64,000 nt of DNA from Coptis chinensis. Its lineage: Eukaryota > Streptophyta > Magnoliopsida > Ranunculales > Ranunculaceae. Numbering within the stretch: position 1 is the stretch's first letter; the number at the start of each line of letters is the position of its first letter. The notes below the pieces were generated by a model. The model worked only from the letters and a program-made list of their open reading frames with translations, was not told the DNA's origin and ran no database searches. The stretch lies in NCBI GenBank assembly GCA_015680905.1, contig CM027382.1:7413501-7477500 (forward strand), read 5' to 3'. Shown here one piece after another: positions 48,540-60,205 of this stretch. The translations under genes and the position numbers were made by a program.

Positions 48540-49245
48540 TCCGCACATGGCACCGGTGTAAATATTATAAATATTAGAGACACGATACTATTATAGACAC
48601 TACGGAAGCCTAATTAAATTAGCCACAGATGGTCAATCAAATAATTGTCTTTAAATTTTGTTTTCTTGCGCTTCTCATATTTATTTGATACGAAATGTCA
48701 TGGATTTAGAACTGAAGCTCATTTGGAGTCAGTATTTAAACATCAAAAAGACTTCGCTTGCCAGGAGTACGTAGTGTTCCCAACTTGTGATCGAGTTCAT
48801 TCTCAATATCCAATATATGTACAAACTACTTGACAATTTTTTTTTTAGGGCAAGTTACAAACTACTTAACCAATTTACAAAAGAGGAGAGGAAAATATAT
48901 AGGAACCTCGATCAACGTAACAAACAGTTTCTTGTTAGGTAAAGATTATTGGTTGTTTTACACATAACCTTACAATTTTATAGCTATATTCATCATGGTA
49001 TGACATTATTCTAATTGTAGTGCACACTGCATGTTGCCTTGCCACTCTGTCATGCCATTAGGCCAACTCAGAAACACTAAAATTGTATTTTCTTAAGAAC
49101 ACTACCATTGGCAACTATTATGATAATCCATTTTATGACACATAATCAATTATGAGTCCCATAATCAATTTTGTATATAAAAAAATTGTTTGGTAAATTT
49201 TTAAAAAACCATTATCTCATTCCCAAAATGAGATAATCCCATAAA

Positions 49246-49281
<36 letters not shown>

Positions 49282-49760
49282 AGAAACAAAAATTATAGAA
49301 TTTTTCTCTTGAAATGACTTACCATATATTAATTATTTTGGTTTTGTTAATTTTTTCTTTCTATTTTTGGCTTGGTGAGTAAAATCAAAATTGATTTGTA
49401 TTTGGTTGTTTGGTATCATTTTCAGAAAATTAGGCTAGAGGGTTAGTTAAGAATATTTAGTAGTCCTAAGGCTACTCCTAAAATTTTTAGAATTTAATAC
49501 TCCAATTTGACCGAATATGGAACTGACCTTTGTTATCAATTTTACCGAGGGAATAGGCGAAAATATCCTCACTTGGAAACAAAGCATAACCGACTATCTA
49601 CCTAGTAACGTAGTGGGATGCAAAACAAAAAAATTTGAATTTCACACAAAAATTTCACTTATAACCACTACGCCTTTACATTTAAAAATGCATATAATGA
49701 AAAAACTAAAAATATTATGCCTCCAATATTTTGTGGAGGCATTTGACACTAGTTGTTAAG
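48540..49760. other. Intergenic; hairpin and A-run
   Basis: No gene seen. ATTATCTCAT (49211-49220) and ATGAGATAAT (49228-49237) form a perfect 10-bp stem with a 7-base loop, followed by an A-run of ~35 (49245-49279). It could be the tail of a SINE/LINE-like or foldback element. Confidence 0.5.
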
Positions 49761-49765
49761 TCTAA

Positions 49766-49945
49766 ACCCCAAACCACTAGACACTAAACCCAAAATCTTT
49801 ATAAACTAGACCCTAAACCTAAACCTTAAGACACTAAACCCTAACCCCTATAAACTAGACCCTAAGCCTAAACCCTAAATCTTAAGACACTAAACCCTAA
49901 CCCTTATATCTTAAATTTCTAAACATTAAACCCTAAACCAACCCG
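49766..49945. repeat. Degenerate telomere-like repeat
   Basis: Repeated AAACCCTAA / CCCTAAACC words, the plant telomere motif CCCTAAA, interleaved with ACACTAAACC and TATAAACTAGACC. About eight imperfect copies. Confidence 0.75.
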
Positions 49946-49994
49946 TTGCATTTAATAGTAGTTAATCAAACCCACAAAATAAATAATCAGATGC

Positions 49995-50165
49995 ATTTTG
50001 TATCTGCATTTTAAAATGCATGGTGTGTATACATTTTAAAATGTATAAGTTTATAATGTGGTGCATCTGCATTTTAAAATATATAAGTTTATAACATGGT
50101 GCATTTGCATTTTAAAATGTATAAGTTTATAATGTGGTGCTTCTGCATTTTAAAATGTTTGCATT
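49995..50165. repeat. ~41-bp palindrome-bearing minisatellite
   Basis: Four copies of a unit with the palindrome GCATTTTAAAATG followed by TATAAGTTTATAATGTGGTGC. AT-rich and non-coding. Confidence 0.8.
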
Positions 50166-50169
50166 CAGT

Positions 50170-52356
50170 AAAACGTTTTTCATAGAATTTGCAAGTGTAT
50201 CCATACAATTCAAAACCACTGATTTTAAGATTTAAGATGGGGGATTTACAAACCTATAAAATAAGGGGAGAGTCATGTGCATCAAAACTAACATGGCAAA
50301 CATCAAAGATATGAGGTGTTGAGGAAGAAGTATAGTCAAGTAAAAGAAAAGAATACACCATTAATACCATTGATAATCACAAACCGAAACTGTTGAACAT
50401 CAACCAGGTAAAAGTAAGGTGTTATTCTACACATTCCCTAAAAAAAATTACACACTCCCACAACTTTGTTAAAAGTAAATTCACATATTATAACTCTCAG
50501 ATAATTCTATGCCCAAACAAAGGGTAATGCAAAGGAATTTAATAAACTCACACACACAAATGTAGTTTTCAAACAATGATTTCCCATTCATGATTCTCGA
50601 CGCTCCTACAAACCATTAAATCTATATCAACAGAGCAGGACTTCATTGATGTGAACCCAAAGAAAAATTAGGATCCGAGATATCATTATGGGTTTTCGGC
50701 CGCCTCTACTTGCAGGAGATTTGTTCATTGCTCTCCAAACAATGCCTTGCTCATTAGATGATCAGGAATTGTTTTAGCTCATGAATTATCATGCGCTTTT
50801 AAGAAGAGATTAAATTAAGAGGAGATTAAAAGAATGATGATTGCATAAACTAAAAAAAGTTATGTAAAGAAGAAGAACAAAAAATAAATTAAGGGCGGTT
50901 ATTTATCTGATAAGTAGTTATTTTGCAAGGGCGAAAAAATAAAAAAATTATCTCAAAAAAAAATCACAGGTGGCGGGCGGTCTTGAGTCAAAAGCCCAAA
51001 TTCTAATGATTTTCTATAAAACAATATTTATGACGATGAAAAGAAATTAGGGGCATTAAAACCCAAAAAAATTATTGGTCCCCCTTTTAAGTTGTTTTTT
51101 TTTTTTTTTTTTTAAACCAGGCTCTCTAGCCCAATTTCTTGTATCATTTATACCATAAGTTAGAATTTATCTCAAAACTATTTATGTTAAAATTGATTTT
51201 AAAAACATAATTATTTTTACTTATAATTAATGGTTCCCAAACTCCCTCCCCCAACTAAAAAAACTGTTGGCTTAGCGACGCCCATCCGAGACAAATCAGG
51301 CGTGGAATCCCCATAATAGGCAAAAGCTAATCTTTGGATTGGAGACCGGCATCATGCCCTCATCACGGAACACAAAACCGATAGTTGTGAACATAGTTAA
51401 TTGGGTGTTACATCCTGTCAGCTTAGTTGGCCATATGTTTTTCAAACGAAAACTGATCGATGCTGATATATTGAATTGCTTATATATATAAATGTATGGA
51501 TTTTTAGTCTTCTTTGACACGAGAAACATGCAAGATTAATTTCACCTGCTTCCTGATATTAAAATAAATCAGCTAGCGTCTTCAATCACAAAAATAAAAA
51601 ATAAAATACAAAATGAAAAATAAATAACATAAAGAAACACTAACATTAAGACACTGATGAAATACGTTCAATTTGTACTTTTAATTGTGTAAAGAACTCT
51701 TAAATTCTGCCTACTACATATTTTTGATAAAAAAAAATTTTCATTGTGAAATTAAAGAAAATGGGAATGTAAAACAAGTAGAAGGAAAAAATGATGAAAT
51801 TACATTGTCAAAATATCATGTGTGATCCAAAACCATTGGTATATTTTTTTTTTATTGAAAAAGAAATCCAAAAACATCGGTGATTGAGCATTGGTCATGC
51901 AAATTTTTGGAGGACAGTACACATTTTTCTTTGTTGATCATCTCAGTCATATATGCAGATTTTTATTGAGAAAAAAAAATCTCGGTTATGCAGATCGATT
52001 ATTGTTTTTTACGAATATTTTGTTGATAATAATTAACATCTCATATTCAACAGGGCTGGATTATCAAAAAGATCCGTCTCCTAACCTTGTACAGTTGTAC
52101 GTATTCAAAGTTGAAGGCTTGATTTGTTGATGATAATATACACACAAAAAAAAGGATGTCAACCCTTCAAACTAGTAGCTCAAATCCAACTTGAGAAAAC
52201 AAATGCAAAGTATGCATAAAAAATCCTGACAGAGTTCTTAATAAAACAATAACCAAGCATTACAAATAGACACATGCATAAGTGCATACCTTCATCTCTC
52301 TGCTAATCAAAATTTATTTACTACCATTAAGGATTTAACACGCCCCTGTCCGAAAA
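50170..52356. other. Intergenic, no gene seen
   Basis: AT-rich DNA with a T-run (51087-51113). A minus-strand 77-codon frame (51529-51296) contains KLTGCNTQLTMFTTIGFVFR but matches nothing I recognise. The last few hundred bases should hold the promoter of the downstream gene; no clear TATA box was fixed. Confidence 0.5.
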
Positions 52357-53211
52357 ATGGTTTATCCATATTATTCTCCTCCACCACCACCTCCATCTGA
52401 TCCTTCATGGCCTCCAAAAACTGTGCCTCCCCTTCAAAAACACAACTCCCCACCGCCAACAACAACAAAAAAATCTCGGCCGCCACCACCATCTTCTCAA
52501 CCGACTTCGCCACCACCTCCCCCGCCAATAAAATCTTCACCGCCACCACCAACCAATCCACCAATTATAGTTGATCCTTTTCCTCCTCCAGCGCCAAGTG
52601 TTCCCAACACTCCACCACCAAGTGATCCCACCACTCCTCCACCACCAACTGGTCCCAGCACTCCTCCACCACCAACCTCAAATGCAACACCACCTACGAC
52701 ATCCATTACACCACCAACAGCACCCAACACTCCCTTACCTTCACCACCTCCATTTTCCAACATACCACCCCCACCCTCACTACCACCAACAACAATAACA
52801 ATTCCCAACACTCCATTTCCTCAACTTGTTTCAACACCACCACAACCAAGTGGAAATAACCATCATACCACTATCATAGTTGCATGTGTCTCATTAGGTG
52901 GTCTCTTTTTCTTGGCATTTCTTGCAATTGGATTGTTTTGCTTTGTTAAGAAGAAAAAAAGTTCCACCGCCAACAGTATGTGTAGACGTGGAGGAATTCC
53001 ATGAAGCCATAATAGAAGGTCCACATGGTCCAGAAGCTGTTATAGAACATGGAACAATCCATTAGAAGCCATAGTAGAAGGTCCACATGGTCCAGAAGCT
53101 GTAATATTATCAGTTGAAGAAGACATTCATCCTATGCATGGAGGGATGATGAAGCATGATGAAGACATTATTGGTTCAAGACATCACCTTCTTGAGCATA
53201 AGCATCCATAG
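52357..53211 (+). pseudogene. TED7-like proline-rich single-pass membrane protein gene, frame damaged
   Basis: The frame from the ATG at 52357 encodes a Pro/Ser/Thr-rich extracellular-type region (residues ~1-165), one transmembrane helix (~173-197, IIVACVSLGGLFFLAFLAIG) and a KKKK stop-transfer. This matches TRACHEARY ELEMENT DIFFERENTIATION-RELATED 7-type proteins, linked to secondary wall formation in vessel elements. The uninterrupted frame ends early (TGA 53002). The expected tail continues in another frame (VCVDVEEFHEAIIEGPHGPE), and after a 62-bp tandem duplication returns to the first frame (EAIVEGPHGPEAVILSVEED) up to TAG at 53209-53211. One extra A in an A-run plus 62 bases is a net 63, so the two lesions offset, but a stop lies between. 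A damaged copy, a truncated protein or a sequencing error are all possible. Confidence 0.7.
53003..53126 (+). repeat. 62-bp tandem duplication in the TED7-like tail
   Basis: GAAGCCATARTAGAAGGTCC starts at 53003 and again at 53065. 62 is not a multiple of three, so the reading frame changes between the copies. Confidence 0.9.
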
Positions 53212-53432
53212 TTATTCGTCATGTACGTAATTCTACGCGTACTAATTTTCAGAAACCATGTTTCGCTTAAGTCATTAAGTGCAAATGCCACCTAAATTAC
53301 TTACATAGCAATTAGCATGCAATGATGCAAAGCTAGTTTAATTTTCTGTGTCTTGTGTCTTGTGTTTTATTTCTTTCTTAATGCAAAAGGAACATTGGGT
53401 GTAGATCGAAATTGTATTATACGTTCTGAATG

Positions 53433-53438
53433 AATAAA
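53433..53438 (+). terminator. Poly(A) signal of the TED7-like gene
   Basis: AATAAA about 220 bp after the TAG at 53211, in a T-rich 3' flank. Confidence 0.5.
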
Positions 53439-53717
53439 AAGTTAAATGCTTGTGTTAAATTATGCATATATGCAATATAATTAGTTTGTACTTGCATATA
53501 AGTAAACTTGGAGACGTTGGAGACTTGGAGTAGACAGGACGTGAACTGGGGATCGGAGTAGACAGGACGTGGACTGGGATCAGGTAGCTAGCCGGAAAAA
53601 AAAAAAAAGAGAAAGGGGTAACTCTGGTGGGTCGGGTCGGGTACCATACGTCTTTCAACCCGAGCATAAGCCCAAGCCAAGCCCAAGCCCAAGCCAAATT
53701 TGGGACTATAAAGGTTT

Positions 53718-54746
53718 GAGTGATTTTGAGTTATCCTCCAAAGTTATGTCGAGTTTGTGTTTAACCCCCAAAATTTGAATCATACCCCCAATCTATCTCA
53801 GACCTCTAACAGAACAGAACTGTTACTTTTTCTGTAATGCCCAAACTACCCCAAAAACATTTTTGTCTCTCTTTCTACTGGGCTTACCTTCAAATTCTCG
53901 ACTTAGGTAATGTTTTTGTTAAACTCCCCTCTTTTGACTTTAGAAGAACAAGTGTGGCCGAAATGACCCTTCCAACCTCCTTCCCAATTCATACTTTGAC
54001 CAGAAATTCTTGGCATATCCGAAACTCTTGTCAAGTGGCCTCTCCAATTCAGCCCAGTCTTCGGGAATGGGTCCCTCCTTGGGCTTGGCAGGTCCTTGCC
54101 TCTTTGCGAGCGCCGCTTTGATATGCTTAGCCGGAGAGGGCGGAGGGAAAGGACGACGGAAGAATCTGCGGGAGTGGATTTTGAGGATCTAGCTGGGGAA
54201 GGAGACACTCCGACTGGGAGTAGACTGGCTGCACCGTGTGGGTATGGGCTGGGCCATGGGATATTGGAGGATGAATGGGCCGGTGTGTTTCGAACGTTAA
54301 CGCCACCGTTGTTGTTGTTGTTGTTGGTCACCGGGGTTTGAGGACGGTGATTCACCATAGTGTATGGGTCTTCTTCTTCCACTACAGAAATGTTTTTGCT
54401 GTAGCACTACCCCATTTAGCTATGATTTTTGTTCTTTTTTTTTCCTTTATCTCAACATCTAAATTGTGGTCAAAATCTAATCATCCAATGGTTCAGATCG
54501 ATTAGATTGAAGAAAGGATCTATCAGAAGGAGTGAGTAAGAAACAAGAAGAAGACGAGAATTTGAAGTTAAGCCCGGTAGAGAGAGAGAAAAAAATGTTT
54601 TTGGGGGTAGTTTGGGCATTATAGAAAAATACTTGAGTTCTGTTAAATTAAAGACAGTTAAGTCTAGTGGCGGTGAAGTTAATTTTGGGAGTTAAGCGCC
54701 TTAAAACTTCGGCCTTAACTTTTGGGGATAGCTGAAAATCCTTTCC
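53718..54746. mobile_element. ~1.03-kb TIR transposon, probably Mutator-like
   Basis: The ends are inverted repeats of about 200 bp. The left reads GATTTTGAGTTATCCTCCAAAG; the reverse complement of the right reads GATTTTCAGCTATCCCCAAAAG. Both continue with TAATGCCCAAACTACCCC and AAAAACATTTTTGTCTCTC-like blocks. AAGGTTT flanks both sides (53711-53717 and 54748-54754), a possible part of the target duplication. Long TIRs and no transposase fit a non-autonomous Mutator-like element. Two diverged arms suggest an old insertion. Confidence 0.7.
53903..54382 (-). CDS. Unidentified 159-codon frame inside the TIR element
   Basis: Minus-strand frame beginning [20 protein letters not shown], with an asparagine run, then a Pro/Ser-rich and a basic region. 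The DNA at 53950-54350 is clearly richer in GC than its surroundings, as expected of a captured exon. No family recognised; it may be a host gene piece (Pack-MULE) or chance. The C-terminal residues read into the inverted repeat. Confidence 0.3.
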   Translation of the reverse strand: MEEEDPYTMVNHRPQTPVTNNNNNNGGVNVRNTPAHSSSNIPWPSPYPHGAASLLPVGVSPSPARSSKSTPADSSVVLSLRPLRLSISKRRSQRGKDLPSPRRDPFPKTGLNWRGHLTRVSDMPRISGQSMNWEGGWKGHFGHTCSSKVKRGEFNKNIT

Positions 54747-54759
54747 CAAGGTTTCTGGA

Positions 54760-56232
54760 GAGAATGACCGAGATACAAACAAGTTCATCCCGATCGAGTT
54801 TATTCTTATTTTTTTAGTTTATTTTTTTAATTTTTTAGTTTTTTGGGCTATTTTTTAATGGATAATTTTGGTTTTAAATTCCTCTTGTGGATGATTGGGT
54901 TTATGTTATAATCGTTAGACTGTCGGGGTTGGATATTGGGTGGACTGCCGACGCTATGAACAAGCGTTCATGGAGGCTTAGCCCATGAATCGTCTTGCTT
55001 TATACTATGTTGCTTTGTTTGGTGGGTGATTGTTGTTTGTATTGGTTGATTAAACCGTGATTGGGTTGTGTAGTCATGCGTGATGTCAGGGGGAAGCTTG
55101 AGAAAGCTCGAGCCATCGTTAATGGCGTTAATGCCATCTTGGGACTTAGGGTTTATCGTTTTAACAATTGTTTGAACTATGTTTGGTTATTGGTTGGTTA
55201 GTGGTGGTTGAGAGTTGTGTGGGTTGTCGATTGGAGCTTGGAACAAGCTTTAATGGTGGCCGAAACGATTTTAGATCTAGTTTTGGTGATGTTGGGAATG
55301 GACGATTTGGGCTTTTTGTTTTCTTTAATGTTGTTGGTTTTTGTGAGGATTAAAATCGGTGGGTTTGTGTAGTGGTGGTGTGGAAAGGCTGTGGTGCCGA
55401 TTTTGGTGGTGGTGGTGGAGTGAAGAAGATGAACGATTAATCGATTTTGGGCTTGGGCCAAAACATTAGTTTAGTTGGGCGGTTTTAGTTAAGTGTGTTA
55501 TGTGGGCGAAATCTAATTTAAGTGGTTGGGCCCTTTTTCATTTGTTTTGAAATTTATGGATGGTTTAATTTAAAGTTTTGGTAGAACTTCGGTTGTGTTT
55601 TGGGCTGTTTCATTATAAGTTTTGGGCGTTTAATATTTTAGCCAGGGCGGTCCATGTAGGACTTAAAATAGATCTTTCGGGTCTTTACATGTTTGACTTT
55701 CGGGTTAAGGTTTGGGCTTGCCCGGTTAGGTCCCGAACTAATGGCTTAACCGTGAGCCCACGAGTAAATACACCTTTGACCTTAGTCAACGTGAACCATG
55801 GCTATGACCGCACCCGGTCGAACATGAAAACGGCGGTTGACTTGACACCATGATGGTTGACTTTGACTTTGACGAGTTGACTTTGACCGGGGTTGACTTT
55901 GACCGGTTGACCTAATTCGGAGATTATGATTTGGGTTTTATTAAGGCTATTAGCATACTTGACTTTTAGGCTAAGACCTCTATATATCGCGATGTGTATG
56001 TGTATTAACTATGATGATTTTGCATTATTTTACGATCTCCAATGCTATGATCCATGACACTAATAAAACTAATAGCGTAAATCAAAAATACAGGAATGAA
56101 GATACTCATTCGTTCTCTGAAATGATACATAAAATAAAGTTCAATAATGCGTAAATAAATTTACCGCACTCTTTTAGAACTCCACGACTCAAGTTTTGGA
56201 AATTGAGTTTTATGACTGTTGATGTCATATGT
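54760..56232 (+). mobile_element. Family-C LTR, copy c, left part
   Basis: Shares TTTTAGATCTAGTTTTGGTG, GGGCTTGGGCC, GAGCCCACGAG..CCATGGCTATGACC and the TTGACTTTGAC run with copies a and b. The usual TGTAAC start was not found; the left edge is unclear and may have been lost. It runs to GATGTCATATGT, where F2 inserted, and resumes at 62575. Non-coding fossil. Confidence 0.65.
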
Positions 56233-56420
56233 CACTACACTATAATAGGATATTTGCAACACGCACCTTTTTTGCTTTGCAACGGTTATTTACCGTTAGC
56301 AATTTACTAACGTTAAATAAGCGTTGGCAATGTTGCAAAGTGTTGGTTTATTTGAGTGAATTTCAGAAATTAATTGCTAACGCTTAAAAATCGTTAGATA
56401 AGTGTTACAAATTAAAATTT
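56233..56420. repeat. F2 left terminal and subterminal repeats
   Basis: TIR then GCAACGGTTATTTACCG, AACGTTAAATAAGCGTTGG and AACGCTTAAAAATCGTTAG copies. The order is as in F1 but with a mixture of AACGCTT and AACGGTT versions. Confidence 0.8.
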
Positions 56421-56696
56421 CGCGAAATAGTGAAACAAAGAAAAATCGCCGCTCTATTATTTCGGTCTAAGTATAAAACATAAGTTTCTTTCTCTCCTCT
56501 CTCTCTCACCGCCGCATTTCAAGATCCGATCTCGCACTCCTCAAATTTTTACTTCTCTCTCCAAATCCTTGAATCCGTACAAATTCTTTGCCTTCAAATC
56601 TAGTATCTTTTTCCAGATCTAGTTTCTTTCTTTGCAAAAAAGAACGCAGATCTGAATCAGGCCGGGATTCAAGTTGGTAACTTTATTGTCTCGAAC

Positions 56697-56732
56697 ATGG
56701 AATCCAACCCGATGGTATCATGCCTAGGTATA
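56697..56732 (+). CDS. Possible first exon of an F2 transcript
   Basis: An ATG at 56697 in the context GAACATGGAATCC opens a short frame (MESNPMVSCLG) that runs into a GTATAA donor-like site at 56730. It lies after a CT-rich leader and before the amidohydrolase exons. Its origin is not recognised and it could be chance. Confidence 0.3.
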
Positions 56733-56976
56733 ATCTAGTTTTTTTATTTTTTATTTTTCTATTTCACCGCTGAATTGCACAGAATTGCACATAAAAATGT
56801 TTGTTTTTGTGTTGGTTATTATTAATTAACAAAACTTCCTTTACCTGGTTTTTGTGTTTGTTTAATTTGATTTTCTCTCTGTACGTGATCTATTAAGAAT
56901 ATGAGAAAAAAAATTAAATCCCAATTGTGACGTGAAGTTTAGAAATTGTGAACTTTGAAAATGAAACTACTAATGT

Positions 56977-58598
56977 ATATGGCCTTATGAAGCCAACATG
57001 ACTAAGGAGGATTCTTATATTTCCACTCTTCTTTGTGGAATCGAACTTATACGATCCGGCGTAAGTTCATTTCCCTGATTATTCGACAAAGTAATGTATA
57101 TAATATGGTACATTTACTCATGTGACATGCTTTGTTGAAGCGGGTGGGCAACATGTGTCTGAAATGGCAAGGGCAGTGGAAGTATTGGGGTTGCGTGCAT
57201 GTTTAGCACAGTCAACCATGGATTCTGGTCAGGGATTACCTGGAAATTGGGCTCTTCATACAACTGATTACTGTATTCAGGTTCAACATCCTCTTCCCTT
57301 TCTTTCTTTTTGAACATCTCACTTTCTCTCTCAGTATAAGCTGTAATGGACTGAAATTCTGACTTCACTACTACTACTTGATATTTATTGATTGCTCACC
57401 TCATTTTGTAGCACAAAGTTTTTATGGGCTGTAAAGTATTGCTTTAGGTTATTCCAATTTTTTTGTTGCTTTAGGTATTGAGTTGTTAATATGGGTTAGA
57501 ACTTAGAACATCTGATCTGACCTGCTAGTTTTATTAAATTTGTAATATAATGTTTTCCATCAATAGATCGGCTAACTTCTTTAGAAAAATAATGGAGAGT
57601 CGTGCCAGAGAAGTGTTGATATTAGTTGCGTTGCAATTGTGTACTTTGAGGCTAGATGTCTGCTACCATGAAAATCTTGAATTTTTACTTTCGTCTGTAT
57701 GTGAGGTAATGTGATGAAGTGTGAACTGATAACCTCCACAATATTTCCTAGTGGGACATAATGGGCCAAAATGCTGCATCTCCCAATTAAGTAGGATTTA
57801 GTAGACAAGTAATTGTGGTGGAGCAGAATTCATGCCTGGATCTACATCTGCAATTTCGTCTTAGATGAATAAATTGGTTTTAATTTGAAATGTGATGTTT
57901 CCATTTATTTTTTGTAGCATCACTAAGTTTGTTCCTCTCTAGGCAGCATCCAAGGATGATTCTGTTCTGGAAGAAGTGGTAGATCAAAACCTATTTTTAC
58001 GTCAGTGTGTTAGCTGGATGTGAATATGTGATATTGTTAAGTTCATTTTGTTTCCCGCCACTGTTTTTGTTGGTACTTGTTAGTGTCATTTTTAATCCAT
58101 GTTTCGTAAATCATTATTTCCATCATTTGTGGTATAATTATAGTTAATATATTTCAAGGGAACAGTCCCAGAAACAACTTTACAACAAACATCATGATAC
58201 AGCAGATGGGCGCATCAGAATTTGGCTTGGGATTAGACAAATAATGAATGCAACTGATAAGTTACTGATTGATACCAGCGACACAGCAAAAGAACTAAAG
58301 ACAGGCATTCACATGGTAAAACCTTGAACCTGTCTGTTTTCTTGTAGAGTTACTCTGTTCCTCGTACTAAACTCTGTTTTACTGAGTCCATGGAATTTAT
58401 TCGACTAGAGCTGGTTTGTGGGTTCCAGTGCTTAGCCTTTTTATATTTGTATAGCATGTTGCAGAAATACCTTATGAGAATCAACTTGTTGTGGATACTC
58501 GAGAAGTTGATCATGGAACCGTCACCTACTTGGAGAAAATAAATTTCCTACAAGGCAACTTGTTGGCAGCTCATTCGGTCTGGGTTAGTGAGGCTGAG
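56977..58598 (+). pseudogene. Captured TRZ/ATZ-type amidohydrolase exons
   Basis: Four exon-like pieces in native order: 56977-57060 (IWPYEANMTKEDSYISTLLC), 57122-57280 (VTCFVEAGGQHVSEMARAVE), 58166-58315 (GRIRIWLGIRQIMNATDKLL) and 58455-58598 (HVAEIPYENQLVVDTREVDH, then LLAAHSVWV). They match the middle of plant chlorohydrolase/guanine-deaminase-like metal-dependent amidohydrolases. The H of HVAE and the AAH position are usual metal-site histidines of the family. Introns are kept. The acceptor before the second exon lacks its AG (ACTCAT), so splicing there would fail. Both ends of the protein are missing, so no enzyme is expected. Confidence 0.82.
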
Positions 58599-59556
58599 GT
58601 AAATTTTCTTGTCCCACCAAATTATGAAAGTAGGGCATATAACATTACTTGTACAAATGCTGATATTGACAAGCTGTGTTGTAAGATTGTAAACCAGAAC
58701 TCTCTAGTTTATGTAGATTAGATTCCGTTTGAGATGAGGGTTAACCATTTAAACAAGACTCTAGTGGGACAGTGCATATAGGCGACATACCATTATATCC
58801 TTTTAGATGCCTGGTCATTGTGTAAAACGATGGGAAATGATAAGTAGGCTAAGGGGTTCCAACCTAGTTGAGATGTTAGATGTATATGTTTCCACATACT
58901 GGTCACCCGCATTATGTCCTGCAACTCGCACGCCATTAGGAGTGACATGCCAGTTACTTGAAAATTATTGCGACTAGGAAATTTCTAATGGTGTTCTCAG
59001 TGACGTCTGTGTTTTGTTTTACAAGTTTGTAACTTAATTGAGATGGGGTGTAAAAACAAATACCATACAGTAGTCTGTGGTGGGGTGTGTAAATCCTTGT
59101 GGCTCCCATCTGGAGGTGTAGATTTACATCCCCCATTGCAAATGCTCTAATTGATGTGTCCTGGAACAAAATCTTATGGAACAACCTCATAATCTTAGTG
59201 TTCTCCTAATGATACCTCAGTTGGCTCCGCTTTAAAAGGTGTTTCGAGTTGGGAAAAATAGTTAGAAATGTTACTATGTGCTAGATGATTTTTGAATTAC
59301 TTCGCAACTATGTGGTCCTATGATTGGTTGGAAGGCCTGTTGTTATTTTTAAAATACTGGCTTTTGTAAATGATGCTCCACTGTGACCACAAACTTGTCT
59401 TCTTTTGGGGTTTTTTGAGCTCCATTGTTCATCTATCAGTTTATTTCGATTCTAAGGTTCTCCTACTCAGTGGAGGATTGAATTCATCCTACTGAACCTA
59501 GAGATATGGAACAAATCTTTATCAATGATATATGGGTCTGCATGCTGATATTTCAG

Positions 59557-60021
59557 GTGGAGAATGTTATCACAGAGATTGGTAAGAACTACCCTGCTGA
59601 TGGTTTGCTTCCAATCTATATTAATCCTCACACAGGAGCAACAGCATCATACCCAACAATTACCTTTGGAGCCATGGGTGATAGGTACTCTCTCTCACAG
59701 AATTATATACACTTTTGACAGATTTGAGATCAATAGCAACACTTTATTCTTCTTCTTTTTTATTATTATTATTATATTTTTAACAAATTAATTAATTAAC
59801 ATGATTATTGATTGGCAATTTGGCAGGCAGAGATGACCAAATTATCTCAAGACTTGCTTCGATTGCAGAATCAGCTGCAAGAATTTAAATCTGCTTCAGG
59901 TGAAACTATGATTACGAATGTTGTTAAGGATGATCCGATTGATGTTCAACGGAGAGGGAAAGTCAAAGAAGCTATGCTTCATGCATGGACTTGTTATGAA
60001 TGGGGGCAGGATGAACTTCAG
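59557..60021 (+). pseudogene. Captured class I alpha-mannosidase exons, order reversed
   Basis: 59557-59684 (after TTTCAG; donor GTACTC) reads [20 protein letters not shown], then FGAMGD, from the catalytic GH47 domain. 59827-60021 (after TTGGCAG; donor GTTTGT) reads MTKLSQDLLRLQNQLQEF, then DDPIDVQRRGKVKEAMLHAW and WGQDELQ, which belong to the stem and the start of the catalytic domain. In mannosyl-oligosaccharide 1,2-alpha-mannosidases (MNS1/2, N-glycan trimming in the early secretory pathway) the second piece precedes the first, so the exons were rearranged after or during capture. The usual YEKYAWG is shortened to YEWG, an in-frame loss of three residues. Confidence 0.82.
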
Positions 60022-60205
60022 GTTTGTTTTTGTTTATTTCCAGTTACTTAGACTACTTTTTCATCACTGGTAAAGCAATTTTCCCTGGAAATTTTGAATT
60101 GCAACAGCTCCTCCACATTTTCAGGTTCGCTTTTGAGTGCCTTTCTCGTTTTCACTCGAGATTTGTTCTTGGTAATGTGTCTAATTCTTCTGCATGCTGA
60201 TTCAG

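Noticed and set aside
52497-52811. Glycine-rich minus-strand frame opposite the TED7-like gene
   Set aside because: It is the mirror of the proline codons of the + strand gene; the + strand frame has a recognisable membrane helix and tail.
57957-58020. Additional exon after CTCTCTAG reading AASKDDSVLEEVVDQNLF
   Set aside because: It lies in the intron between two amidohydrolase exons that join directly in the parent family, and it matched no protein I know.
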